A DNA stretch of 51,835 nt from Azonexaceae bacterium (GCA_009469665.1 SSTB01000144.1:1-51835), one strand, 5' to 3'. Counted from the first letter of the stretch, positions 16,473 through 25,212 are shown. The notes: generated by a model not told the origin, from the letters alone. Translations and numbers: made by a program.

Positions 16473-17405
16473 GTGAGCGTCTTTCGGGGAAAACGCGCGG
16501 AAGGTTGGCTGGGGGTGGTGCGGCGCAAGGGCTGCATCGACCTGGCCCATGTCGTCCGCCAGCGGGACGCCCGGCCCCGTATCGAAGCCCTCGACACCTT
16601 CCGCATCGAAGGCGGTTTCGCCGAGGCCCTGGGGCGGCTCAGGGGGCCGCGCAAACTGGGCCACTTCGCCTGCACCACCTTGCTCGACGAAGCGGACTAC
16701 CGCCTTCTCCAGGTTGAAGCCCCGGCGGTGGAGCCCGAGGAACGCATCCAGGCCCTGCGCTGGCGCCTGAAGGACATGGTCGATTTCCCCGTCGAGGGCG
16801 CTGCGGTGGCGGCCCTCGATATCCCGGCCGGCGAGGGGGGGCATCGCACGCCGAACCTGTTTGCCGTCGTTGCCGGGGCTCCGGCCGTCGGCCGTTGCAT
16901 GGGCGAATTCGACGCCGCCGGTCTGGCCCTCGCCGCCATCGACATTCCCGAGCTGGCCCAGCGCAACGTCGCCGCCCTGTTCGAGGAAGCCAACCGCGGG
17001 CTGGCCTTCCTCCACCTGGGCGCCGAGCGCGGCCTGCTCACCATCACCTACCGGGGCGAACTCTATCTCGCGCGCCACATCGAGGTTTCTGCCGACGCCC
17101 TGGCGGACGCCGATGTGGACCGGCGCCAGGCGCTGCTCGAACGCCTGGTGCTGGAATTGCAGCGCACCCTGGACAATTTCGACCGTCAGTACAACTTCAT
17201 TTCCGTGGTGCGCATGCTGGTGGCCTGCGAGGGCGCCTGCTCCGGACTGACCGAGGCCCTGGGCCAGAACCTCTACATCCCGGTGCAGGAAATGGACCTG
17301 GCCGCGGTGGCCGATTTTCCCGCCCTGCCCGAATTGCGCCAGAAGGAACGTCAGGCCCAATGCCTGCTCGCCCTGGGCGCCGCTTTGCGGGAGGGGGAGG
17401 CGTGA
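16473..17405 (+). CDS. mshI: MSHA biogenesis protein MshI (PilM-like)
   Basis: A 310-residue cytoplasmic protein of the MshI/PilM actin-like fold. Recognisable parts are RIQALRWRLKDMVDFPVEGAA, the AGLALAAIDIPELAQRNVAALF strand-helix and the C-terminal GLTEALGQNLYIPVQEMDL. It probably links the ATPase to the membrane alignment proteins encoded next. Translation starts at GTG 16473; the preceding GGTGACGG is a modest ribosome binding site. Followed by an 81-bp tandem duplication in place of the usual tight coupling. Confidence 0.82.
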   Translation: MSVFRGKRAEGWLGVVRRKGCIDLAHVVRQRDARPRIEALDTFRIEGGFAEALGRLRGPRKLGHFACTTLLDEADYRLLQVEAPAVEPEERIQALRWRLKDMVDFPVEGAAVAALDIPAGEGGHRTPNLFAVVAGAPAVGRCMGEFDAAGLALAAIDIPELAQRNVAALFEEANRGLAFLHLGAERGLLTITYRGELYLARHIEVSADALADADVDRRQALLERLVLELQRTLDNFDRQYNFISVVRMLVACEGACSGLTEALGQNLYIPVQEMDLAAVADFPALPELRQKERQAQCLLALGAALREGEA

Positions 17406-17560
17406 GCGCCCCCGCCCGGCCGCCCGAAGGGGGCGCTCCCCCTCCCTCGGGGAGGGAGTCGCGCAGCGACGGGAGGGTGGTTCCCTGCGCCCCCGCCCGG
17501 CCGCCCGAAGGGGGCGCTCCCCCCCCCTCGGGGAGGGAGTCGCGCGGCGACGGGAGGGTT
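17406..17560. repeat. Tandem duplication, 81-bp unit (two copies)
   Basis: The unit starting GCGCCCCCGCCCGGCCGCCC at 17406 is repeated at 17487, with only a few differences over about 74 bp (for example CAGCG versus CGGCG). Each contains hairpin-forming CTCCCTCGGGGAGGGAG. The second copy ends GGGAGGG (17552-17558), seven bases before the GTG of the next gene, so the duplication carries that gene's ribosome binding site. Confidence 0.85.
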
Positions 17561-17565
17561 GTCCA

Positions 17566-18267
17566 GTGAGCCAGCAGATCAATCTCATCCTGCCCGAGCT
17601 GCGGCGGCGGAGGGACTGGCTGTCCTTCCCCATCGTCGCCGGTGCGAGTCTCGCGGGGCTCGTGTTGATCGTCGGACTCGCCGTCTGGAGCCAGCGGGAA
17701 GTCGATTCCCTCAACGCCCGCCATCGCCAGGGGGAGGCGGAACTCGCCACCCTGCGCCAGCGGGTCCAGGCCCTGGGCCAGGCCCTGGCCGCCCGCCGGC
17801 CCAATCCGGCCCTCAAGGAGGAAGTCGCGCGCCTGGCCGAGGGCCTGCGCCAGCGCAACTCGGCCCTGGATGCGGTCGAGTCGGGCCGCTCCGGTTCCCG
17901 CGAGGGGAGCTCCGGCGTGCTGCGGGGTTTTGCCCGCCAGACGGCGGAAGGCGTCTGGCTCACCGGCTTCGTATTGGCCGGGAGCGAGGTCGAAATCCGC
18001 GGCCGCCTGAGCGACGCCGCCCTCCTGCCCCACTACATCCAGCGCCTCAACGGCGAGCCCATCTTCAAGGGCCGCCGTTTCGCCGCCCTGGACATGAGCG
18101 AGGGTAGCTTGCAGCCCGCCGGCGCGGCCGCCACGCCGGCAACCGCCCCGGCAGCGCCCGCTGCCGCGCCCGGCGCAAGCGCTGCACCGCAGAGTGCGCC
18201 CGGCGGGCGGCGCTTTACTGAATTCGTCCTGCACGGCAGATTGCCGACGCCGGGAGGGGAGCGATGA
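17566..18267 (+). CDS. PilN-like MSHA biogenesis protein (MshI2 type)
   Basis: A 233-residue bitopic membrane protein. It starts MSQQINLILPELRRRRDWLS, has one transmembrane helix (about 22-45), then a coiled coil (about 45-115), a PilN-type domain (about 120-185) and an Ala/Pro-rich tail. The INLILPELR start is the signature by which PilN-like proteins bind the PilM-like partner, here MshI. GTG start with GGGAGGG seven bases upstream. It overlaps mshJ by four bases. Confidence 0.8.
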   Translation: MSQQINLILPELRRRRDWLSFPIVAGASLAGLVLIVGLAVWSQREVDSLNARHRQGEAELATLRQRVQALGQALAARRPNPALKEEVARLAEGLRQRNSALDAVESGRSGSREGSSGVLRGFARQTAEGVWLTGFVLAGSEVEIRGRLSDAALLPHYIQRLNGEPIFKGRRFAALDMSEGSLQPAGAAATPATAPAAPAAAPGASAAPQSAPGGRRFTEFVLHGRLPTPGGER

Positions 18268-18944
18268 AACCCGGCTTGGCCTTTCTCCAGGGCGCGGCAA
18301 CGCGCTACGCCGCCCTCAAGTCCCGCGAACGGGTGTTGGTGGCGGCGCTGGCAGTCCTGGGACCGCTCTTCCTGGGCTACACGCTCTTCGCGGACCCCGC
18401 CCTCAACCGGGCGCGCACCCTGCGCAACACCCTGCAAGGCCAGCAGGCGACCCTGAACGACACCCGCAGCCAGGTGGCCGCCCTGGAAGCCCAGGCCCAA
18501 GCCGATCCCGATGCGCCCACCAAGGCGGAACTGGCCGGACTGCGACGTCAGTTGGCGGAATCAGACGCGCGCCTGCAGGCCCTGCAGGACACCCTGGTGC
18601 GGCCCGAGGAGATGAACGGCCTGCTGGAACATCTGTTGGCCCGCCATGGCGGCCTGCGTCTGGTGGCCCTCAAGACCCTGCCGCCGCAAAGCATCCTGGG
18701 CGCCGTGCCAAGGGAGGAGGGCAAGCCCGCCCCCGAGCGGCAGTTCGACATCTACCGCCACGGCGTGGAGTTGCGCCTGGAAGGCAGCTACCTGGAACTG
18801 TTGGCCTATCTGGAACAACTGGAAAAGTCGGAGAAGAAGCTCCTCTGGGGGCCGCTCACCCTGACGGTCGTTGCCCATCCCCGGGCGCGGCTTACCTTGA
18901 CCGTCTACACCCTGGGAGCGGACAAGACATGGCTCGCCATCTGA
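18264..18944 (+). CDS. mshJ: MSHA biogenesis protein MshJ (PilO-like)
   Basis: A 226-residue bitopic protein with one membrane helix (about 25-42), a coiled coil (about 52-115) and a ferredoxin-like PilO domain (about 120-220, DIYRHGVELRLEGSYLELLAYLEQLE). It should pair with the PilN-like protein to form the inner-membrane alignment complex. ATGA overlap with the gene before; 16-base overlap with mshK after. Confidence 0.85.
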   Translation: MKPGLAFLQGAATRYAALKSRERVLVAALAVLGPLFLGYTLFADPALNRARTLRNTLQGQQATLNDTRSQVAALEAQAQADPDAPTKAELAGLRRQLAESDARLQALQDTLVRPEEMNGLLEHLLARHGGLRLVALKTLPPQSILGAVPREEGKPAPERQFDIYRHGVELRLEGSYLELLAYLEQLEKSEKKLLWGPLTLTVVAHPRARLTLTVYTLGADKTWLAI

Positions 18945-19306
18945 GCGCCCCAGTCCTGGCCCTCGCCGTTCTGGCGGGCAGCGGTGCCGCCTGGGGGGCG
19001 GAACTGGCCGACCCCACCCGGCCGCCGTCGGAGTTTGCCGGGCCGCCGCCCGCCGGCATGGAAGACCCGGGGCTGCGCCTCCAGTCGGTGATCCTGCCCC
19101 GGGGAGGCAAGCCCCGGGCGGTCATCAGCGGTCAGGTGGTATTCCTGGGCGGCAAGATCGGCGACGCCACCCTGGTCCGCGTGAGCGAGGGTGAGGCCGT
19201 CCTCCAGGGCCCCCTGGGGGTGGAACGCCTGGCGCTGACGCCCGATGTCATCAAAACGAACCCACCGGCCCCCCGCAAGGCCGGCGCCAAGAAGGAAAAG
19301 CCATGA
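18929..19306 (+). CDS. mshK: MSHA biogenesis protein MshK (PilP/GspC-like)
   Basis: A 125-residue periplasmic protein. A signal peptide (about 1-23) is followed by ELADPTRPP, the motif shared by MshK and GspC/PilP-type proteins, then a small beta domain (LQSVILPRGGKPRAVISGQVVFLGGKIGDATLVRV) and a Lys/Pro-rich tail. It likely joins the inner-membrane complex to secretin MshL. The ATG lies inside the mshJ end, and the stop overlaps the mshL start (ATGA). Confidence 0.85.
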   Translation: MARHLSAPVLALAVLAGSGAAWGAELADPTRPPSEFAGPPPAGMEDPGLRLQSVILPRGGKPRAVISGQVVFLGGKIGDATLVRVSEGEAVLQGPLGVERLALTPDVIKTNPPAPRKAGAKKEKP

Positions 19307-21078
19307 GGATTGTGCTCGTTCTGCTCCTGGGAGCGATGCTGTCGGCCTGCAATCTGTTGCAGTCCCGCCCCGGCGAAGCCTTTGACCGCATCGGCAATGA
19401 AATGAAGGAAGCGGCCGAGAGCAAGCGCCGTTCTCCCGCCGACGACGCGGTGGGGCGCGCCATGATGCCGCCGGTGCAGGCGGCCGAGGCGATCCCGGCC
19501 AAGCCCGAACCCCGCTTCAATCTGGCCGTGAATAACGCCCCCGCCGGGCAGGTCTTCATGGCCCTGGTGGCGGGGACGCGCTACAGCATGCTCTTTCCCC
19601 CCGAGCTCTCCGGCGCGCTGACCCTCAACCTCAAGGACGTCACGGTGCGCGAGGCTCTCGATGCCATCCGGGAACTCTACGGCTACGAGTACAAGATCGC
19701 CGGCAACCGCATCACCATCCAGACCAATTCCCTCCAGTCGCGCATCTACCAGCTCAATTACCTGGCCAGCCGCCGCCAGGGCATGACCGACATGCGGGTG
19801 ACTTCGAGTTCGCCCAGCGTGGTCAACCCGAGCGGCTCCAGCGGGGGCAGCTCTGGCAGCAACACCTCGAACACCACCCCCCAGGCTGCCGCGGCAGCCA
19901 CGGCGGCGGGGGCCACGCCCTCGGCCGGCGGTCTCGCGGTATCCAATACCGACGCCAGCCGGGTGCGTACCTCCTCCGACAACGACTTCTGGCACGACCT
20001 GCGCACCGCCCTGACCACCATCGTGGGGGGCGGCGAGGGGCGCAACGTCATCGTCAGCCCCATGTCCGGCGTCGTGCTGGTGAAGGCCCTGCCCCAGGAA
20101 CTGCGGGCGGTGGAAAGCTACCTCAAGGCCACTCAGTTGATGGTCGAACGCCAGGTGATGCTGGAAGCCAAGATCATCGAGGTTGCCCTCAACGATTCGT
20201 TCCAGACGGGCGTCAATTGGGCCAAGTTCGGCGGCAACGACCGGCGCTTCTCGGCCGGCGTCCTCGCCCCCGGAACGACCCTGAGCGGCAACAGTTCGGC
20301 CCTGGCAGGCACCGCGGCGACATCCGGCACGGCGGGGACCGGCCTCACCATCACCCCGGGGACCGCCGGAGCCATCGCCGCCACGGCCCTGGGCCAGGGA
20401 TTCTTCGGCCTGGCGTTCCAGTCCAAGGATTTCGCCGCCCTGGTCTCCTTCCTGGAAACCCAGGGCGATCTCCAGGTGCTGTCCAACCCCCGCATCGCCA
20501 CCCTGAATAACCAGAAGGCGGTCCTCAAGGTGGGATCAGACGATTATTTCGTCACCAACATTTCCACCTCGACCACCACCAGCGGCACGGGAACGGTCAC
20601 CACGCCGACCATCACCCTGCAACCCTTCTTCTCGGGCATCGCCCTAGACGTGACGCCCCAGATCGACGACGAGGGCAACATCATCCTGCACATCCACCCG
20701 GCGGTGACCGTGGTCGAGGAGCGTTCCAAGCAGGTCAATCTCGGCACTCTGGGCTCCTTCACCCTTCCGCTCGCCTCCAGCAGCATCAACGAGACCGACT
20801 CCATCGTCCGCGTGCAGGACGGCCACATCGTCGCCATCGGCGGGCTCATGAGCCAGGAGCAGAGCAATAGCCGCGACGGCCTGCCGGGGGTGAGCCGGGT
20901 GCCCGGCTTGGGCCTGCTCTTCGGCCAGAAGGGGGCGTCGAACCGCAAGCGGGAACTGGTCATCCTGATCAAATCCACTGTGATCCAGAACGAGAGTTCC
21001 TGGCGCCAGGATCTGGTCGACACCCAGGAACGCATGCAGGGCCTCGATCCCCGCAAGGCGGAGTGGGCGGTCAAGTAA
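19303..21078 (+). CDS. mshL: MSHA outer-membrane secretin MshL
   Basis: A 591-residue lipoprotein secretin. The signal peptide ends in lipobox LSAC (Cys16). A secretin N-terminal/STN domain (about 60-145) is followed by a low-complexity Ser/Thr/Ala stretch (about 165-225), an N-domain (about 245-300) and the C-terminal secretin domain (about 300-575), with VLSNPRIATLNNQKAVLKVG and the hallmark RVPGLGLLFGQKGASNRKRELVILI. It forms the channel through which the pilus leaves the cell. Length is normal for MshL. Confidence 0.93.
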   Translation: MRIVLVLLLGAMLSACNLLQSRPGEAFDRIGNEMKEAAESKRRSPADDAVGRAMMPPVQAAEAIPAKPEPRFNLAVNNAPAGQVFMALVAGTRYSMLFPPELSGALTLNLKDVTVREALDAIRELYGYEYKIAGNRITIQTNSLQSRIYQLNYLASRRQGMTDMRVTSSSPSVVNPSGSSGGSSGSNTSNTTPQAAAAATAAGATPSAGGLAVSNTDASRVRTSSDNDFWHDLRTALTTIVGGGEGRNVIVSPMSGVVLVKALPQELRAVESYLKATQLMVERQVMLEAKIIEVALNDSFQTGVNWAKFGGNDRRFSAGVLAPGTTLSGNSSALAGTAATSGTAGTGLTITPGTAGAIAATALGQGFFGLAFQSKDFAALVSFLETQGDLQVLSNPRIATLNNQKAVLKVGSDDYFVTNISTSTTTSGTGTVTTPTITLQPFFSGIALDVTPQIDDEGNIILHIHPAVTVVEERSKQVNLGTLGSFTLPLASSSINETDSIVRVQDGHIVAIGGLMSQEQSNSRDGLPGVSRVPGLGLLFGQKGASNRKRELVILIKSTVIQNESSWRQDLVDTQERMQGLDPRKAEWAVK

Positions 21079-21094
21079 GAGGCCGGGGCGCGGC

Positions 21095-21922
21095 GTGTAT
21101 CTGGACCACTTCGGCCTGAGCGAACTGCCCTTCGGCATCACGCCGGATACTGCCTACACCTTCCTCAACGCCAGCCACCAGGAAGCGCTCAATACCCTGC
21201 TGGTCGCCCTGGCCGGAGGCGAGGGCTTCATCAAGATCACCGGCGAGGTCGGCACCGGCAAGTCCCATCTCTGTCGCCGGCTGCTCAAGAGCCTGCCGCA
21301 GGGGAGCGTTTCGGCCTACCTGCCCAACCCCTATGTGGCGCCCCGCACCCTCATGCTGGCTCTGGGAGAAGAACTGGGACTCGGCCTCGATCCCACGGCG
21401 GACGACTATCACCTGCTGCAAGGCCTCAACCGCCGTCTGCTGGAGCACGCCGCCGCCGAGCGCCGGGTGGTGGTATGCATCGACGAGGCCCAGGCCATGC
21501 CCCTGGAAAGCCTGGAAGCCCTGCGCCTGATTTCCAATCTGGAGACGGAAAAGAGGAAGCTGGTGCAGATCGTCCTCTTCGGCCAGCCGGAACTGGACGA
21601 GCGCCTGGCGCAACCCGCCGTGCGCCAGTTGCGCCAGCGCATCGCCTTCCATTACCGCCTCAAGGGTCTGGCCCGCGAAGAGGTGGGCCACTACCTCGCC
21701 CATCGCCTGAGGGTTGCGGGATACCGGGGGGAAGGCCTCTTTGCCCAGGGCGCCAGCCGGGCCCTGTACCGGGCCAGCCAGGGTACGCCGCGGCTGGTCA
21801 ACATTCTGGCCAACAAGGCCCTGCTGGCGGTCTTCGGTGAGGGGCGCCAGACGGTGCGCACCCGCCACGTCCGCCATGCCGCCCGCGATACGGAAGGGGC
21901 CCGGGATCCGGGCTGGTGGTGA
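21095..21922 (+). CDS. mshM: MSHA-associated ATPase MshM (ExeA-like)
   Basis: A 275-residue AAA+ ATPase of the ExeA/MshM type. It begins MYLDHFGLSELPFGITPDTA; Walker A GEVGTGKS is at 50-57 and Walker B VVVCIDEAQ ends at Glu131. ExeA-like proteins help insert the secretin into the cell wall. GTG start, 16 bp after mshL. Between the TGA and the repeat element lie 34 open codons in another frame (GTG 21928 to TGA 22032), possibly decayed C-terminal sequence. Confidence 0.88.
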   Translation: MYLDHFGLSELPFGITPDTAYTFLNASHQEALNTLLVALAGGEGFIKITGEVGTGKSHLCRRLLKSLPQGSVSAYLPNPYVAPRTLMLALGEELGLGLDPTADDYHLLQGLNRRLLEHAAAERRVVVCIDEAQAMPLESLEALRLISNLETEKRKLVQIVLFGQPELDERLAQPAVRQLRQRIAFHYRLKGLAREEVGHYLAHRLRVAGYRGEGLFAQGASRALYRASQGTPRLVNILANKALLAVFGEGRQTVRTRHVRHAARDTEGARDPGWW

Positions 21923-22031
21923 CCCCCGTGCCCGAAGCCCCGGCCGATACCGGCTGCCAGCGGAGGCGTGTGCACCTTGCCGGCCGCAGCCTGCGCCCCC
22001 GCAGCCCCAACCCTCCATTGCCTACGGACTG

Positions 22032-22193
22032 AGAGACTGTGAGAATTTCATTCACCCCCACTCGTCATGCCCAGCTGTGCCCGCTCGGCGTTGCCAATGC
22101 GCGCCATAGCCCGAGCTACGGCTGTGCTTTGCGCCTTGATCGCGCACACTTGGGCACGTCGCTCGGGGCGCGCCCGAAAAATTTACAGGCTCT
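22032..22193. repeat. 162-bp inverted-repeat (MITE-like) element, copy between mshM and mshN
   Basis: Same length and layout as the copy at 11406. It begins AGAGACTGTGAGAATTTCAT and ends CGAAAAATTTACAGGCTCT, with TGA on both sides (22030-22032 and 22193-22195). The central hairpin GCCATAGC-CCGA-GCTACGGC is kept with one mismatch. It ends three bases before the mshN ATG, so the element supplies the whole mshN leader. Confidence 0.85.
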
Positions 22194-22196
22194 GAT

Positions 22197-23477
22197 ATGA
22201 GCCTTGTGAACGACATGCTGCGCGACCTGGAGGCGCGCCGCGCCGCGGAGATCGGCGCCGTCTCCCTGCAAAGGGAAGTGCGGGCGCTGCCGACGCGAAG
22301 CCCTTCTCGCAGGCCCTGGGCACTTTCGGTGGTCTTGCTCCTCGCCCTCGCAGGCTTGGGCTGGAGCATCCGGGAGGGGATCGTGCCCCTGGCCGGCACT
22401 TCCGGCCCGGTGCCCCCGGCCACTCCCGCCGGGGGGCCGCCTACCGCGCCTGCCCCTATGGCGACGACTCCGCCGGGCTTGCCGGATTTGCGCGCCACAC
22501 CCCCTGTGGCCGAGGCCGATTCTGTCCCGGTGCTTGCCGCGGCACCGCCCCAAGCGGACGACGGCCTGCGGCTGGCGCCCGCCCTGGCAAGCCCCCCAGG
22601 TGCGCCGCTCCAAGCGCAACCACCAGCGCCGCAGGGCAGCCCGCAGGCGCCGCTCCCCCTCGCGCCTCCGCCGGCCGCGGCGCCGGGCGCGATGGGGGCT
22701 CCGGCTCCGGTGCCTGCGCCGGCAGCGGTACCGGAGGCCACTCAGGCCCCGACACCGGTCCCGACCAAGGTGCCCGCCCACCCTTCGGCTGCCGCGGCGA
22801 CGCCCGTTGCTGCACTGGGGGCGGGGAACGCGGCCCTCGCACCGGCCCCGCTCGCTGCCACCCCCGCCCCGCCCTCGGGCGCCGTGCGGATCGAAAAGAC
22901 CGCCGTCCTCGCCAGCCCCCGGGAGAGGGCCGAGGCCGAATACCGCCGCGCCCAGGCGCTCCTTTCCGCCGGCCAGACCCCTGCCGCGGCGGAAAGCTTG
23001 GTCGCCGCCCTGCATCACGATCCCTCCCACGGGCCTGCGCGCCAGGCCCTGCTGCGTCTGTTTCTCGAAGGGCAGCGCTTCGACGAGGCGGCCGCACTCT
23101 TACAGCAGGGTCTGGACATCGCCCCTGCCCAGACCGGCTGGGCCATGTCCCTGGCGCGCCTCCAGGTGGAGCGGGGCGATCTGGCTGCAGCGGAAAAAAC
23201 TCTGGCCCGCTCCGCCGCCCATGGTCGTGCCCAGGCCGACTACGCAGGGTTTCATGGCCATCTGTTGCTGCGGCTGGGCCAGACGGCCGCAGCCGTCGAA
23301 CGCTACGAGACCGCCACCCGGCTGGCGGCGGCCGAGGGCCGCTGGTGGTTCGGCCTGGGGCAGTCCCTGGAAGCGGCTGGCCGTGGCCCCGAGGCGCGCG
23401 ACGCCTACCGCCGCGCCCTGGCGAGCGGCAACCTCAACGCCGATCTGTTGGCCTTGGCCGAATCCCGCCTGAAGTAG
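22197..23477 (+). CDS. mshN: MSHA biogenesis protein MshN (TPR)
   Basis: A 426-residue protein starting MSLVNDMLRDLEARRA, the conserved MshN N-terminus, with one membrane helix (about 39-56). A long Pro/Ala-rich region (about 65-230) spans the periplasm, and TPR repeats occupy about 240-425. Its role in MSHA assembly is not well defined. The start has no visible Shine-Dalgarno because the repeat element ends three bases before it. The 3' end overlaps the convergent ligase gene by 44 bases. Confidence 0.87.
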   Translation: MSLVNDMLRDLEARRAAEIGAVSLQREVRALPTRSPSRRPWALSVVLLLALAGLGWSIREGIVPLAGTSGPVPPATPAGGPPTAPAPMATTPPGLPDLRATPPVAEADSVPVLAAAPPQADDGLRLAPALASPPGAPLQAQPPAPQGSPQAPLPLAPPPAAAPGAMGAPAPVPAPAAVPEATQAPTPVPTKVPAHPSAAAATPVAALGAGNAALAPAPLAATPAPPSGAVRIEKTAVLASPRERAEAEYRRAQALLSAGQTPAAAESLVAALHHDPSHGPARQALLRLFLEGQRFDEAAALLQQGLDIAPAQTGWAMSLARLQVERGDLAAAEKTLARSAAHGRAQADYAGFHGHLLLRLGQTAAAVERYETATRLAAAEGRWWFGLGQSLEAAGRGPEARDAYRRALASGNLNADLLALAESRLK

Positions 23478-25212
23478 GGGACAGCCCCGGCGTCAGACGC
23501 GCCAGGAGCACGGCCCGCAGTGCGTCGTCACCGGCCCGGGAAGCCCAGTCCGCCCGGACGCGCTCGGCGTGGCCCGGGTAGGCGGCGGCAGCCCTCCGCA
23601 GGGCCAGGGTCGCCCCTTCGAGGTCACCCCCCAGGGCTTCCAGGTAGGCGCACTTGAAGACGATTTCGCGGCTGGCGGAAAACGCCAGGGCGCGGGCGCA
23701 GGTCGCCCGCTTGACCTCCAGGGCCTCGGCGCTGTCGTCCATGAAGCTTGCGGCGGCAAGGTCGACGTAGGGACGCAGCAGGGCCTGACCCGCCAGCCGG
23801 GTGAGGGCGGTCGCGGCCGCTTCCTGCCGGGCCTGGGGTCCGCTCCCCGGCAGGCGTCCATTGACCGTGTCTTCCAGCAGGGCGTAATCGCTCCTCAGCA
23901 CCGCCAGCAGCACGCTCCCCAGCAGGACCACGGCGCCGATCAACAGAGGGATACGCGGTCCGAGTTGCAGGGGGCGGGCGCGCACCGAGGCGGCACCCGC
24001 CACCAGGGCCGCCGGAGCGAGGAAAAAGCCGTACCAGAGGGGGTATTCGAGCAGGGAATGGAGGGCGACGATACTCGCCGTGGCGGCGACCCACCACCCG
24101 GCGGCGTCGCGCTCCGCCCGCCAGCGGTCAACCGCCCAGCGCAGTCCGAGCAGGAGAAGCAGGGCGCCGGCGACGATGCCCAGTTCGGCCAGCACCTGGA
24201 GGGGCAGGTTGTGGGCGTGCTCCGGCAGGCCGGGCAGACTGCGGGGCGGAAGCTGGAGGACGTGGTCGAGGAACTGCCGCGTCGTCTGCCCGAAGCCGGC
24301 GCCCAGGAGGGGATTGTCCAGGAAGATGCGCCAGGCAGTGGACCACAGCACTTCCCGTACGGGATCTCCCCCTCCGGTGGCTGCGAGGCGGGCGCCCGCA
24401 CTCGACGCGGGGTTGGGGGGCGCGATGAAGCCGGCGAGCAGCAGGGCTTCCCCCGCCAGGGTCAGCGCCAGGGCCAGGACGCTGCCGACCAAGAGGGTTC
24501 GCCGCGCCGGTCCGGCCCAGGTCACGGACAGCAGGAGCAGGGCGGCGGCGTACAACCAGACGGCCCGGGAGCCGGAGAGCAGGGCGATGGGGATCAGGCA
24601 GAGCATGGCAGCCCCGGCGACCGGCCAGCCGAGGATGCCTCGAGTGCGCAGGTAGAGGCAGGAGGTGACTCCCAGCCAGAGGAGGTCGGCCAGATTGTTG
24701 GGCTGCCCGACGTTGCCGCGCAGGCCGCCGGCGGGGCCGACGAAGGCCCAGGGCAGGCGGGCGACGCCGGTGGCCTGGGCAAAGCCGCACAGGGACTGGA
24801 GCAGAGCGCCGGCCAGCAGCGCGACGGCGAGCACGTCGGCGATGCGCGTCAGGCCCAGGTCGACGGCGAGGCGCCGGCCCAGGAGCATCATCAGGCCTGC
24901 CCAGACCATGTAGAGGGCGAACATGAGCAGCCGCTCCGGCAAGGCGTGGCCGGGGAGGAATGCCTGGGCGATGGCGACGCCCAGAAGCCCGAGGGGAAGC
25001 CAGGCAATCTCCGGAAATTCGACCCGTCCGCTGGGACTTGGGCTCAGGAGCCAGGTGAGGGCCACCAGGCTGAGGGCCGCGGCCCACCACTCCTGGTAGA
25101 AGGTAGGGATGGGCTGGTAGTGGTGCGGCAGGAGGGCGGGCAGGGCTGGCAGCAGGGCCAGGGCGCCGAGGCAGAGGCTGCGGTGCAGGCGATGGGTGGG
25201 CGAGACGCTCAC
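23434..25212 (-). CDS. PglL/WaaL-family O-oligosaccharyltransferase or O-antigen ligase
   Basis: A 592-residue polytopic membrane protein with about ten to twelve hydrophobic helices, a Wzy_C core and a C-terminal soluble region. The motif PEHAHNLPLQVLAELG is the EHxHN-type periplasmic loop of pilin O-glycosylating PglL proteins. The GTG start at 25212 overlaps the comF stop (GTGA at 25209-25212); a longer reading would run through comF out of frame. Its position beside the pilus locus suggests MSHA pilin glycosylation (inference). A ligase acting on lipopolysaccharide is the alternative. Confidence 0.8.
   Translation of the reverse strand: MSVSPTHRLHRSLCLGALALLPALPALLPHHYQPIPTFYQEWWAAALSLVALTWLLSPSPSGRVEFPEIAWLPLGLLGVAIAQAFLPGHALPERLLMFALYMVWAGLMMLLGRRLAVDLGLTRIADVLAVALLAGALLQSLCGFAQATGVARLPWAFVGPAGGLRGNVGQPNNLADLLWLGVTSCLYLRTRGILGWPVAGAAMLCLIPIALLSGSRAVWLYAAALLLLSVTWAGPARRTLLVGSVLALALTLAGEALLLAGFIAPPNPASSAGARLAATGGGDPVREVLWSTAWRIFLDNPLLGAGFGQTTRQFLDHVLQLPPRSLPGLPEHAHNLPLQVLAELGIVAGALLLLLGLRWAVDRWRAERDAAGWWVAATASIVALHSLLEYPLWYGFFLAPAALVAGAASVRARPLQLGPRIPLLIGAVVLLGSVLLAVLRSDYALLEDTVNGRLPGSGPQARQEAAATALTRLAGQALLRPYVDLAAASFMDDSAEALEVKRATCARALAFSASREIVFKCAYLEALGGDLEGATLALRRAAAAYPGHAERVRADWASRAGDDALRAVLLARLTPGLSPTSGGIRPRPTDRR

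Noticed and set aside
17406..17560. Possible CRISPR-like repeat array
   Set aside because: Only two adjacent 81-bp units without unique spacers; it is a simple tandem duplication.
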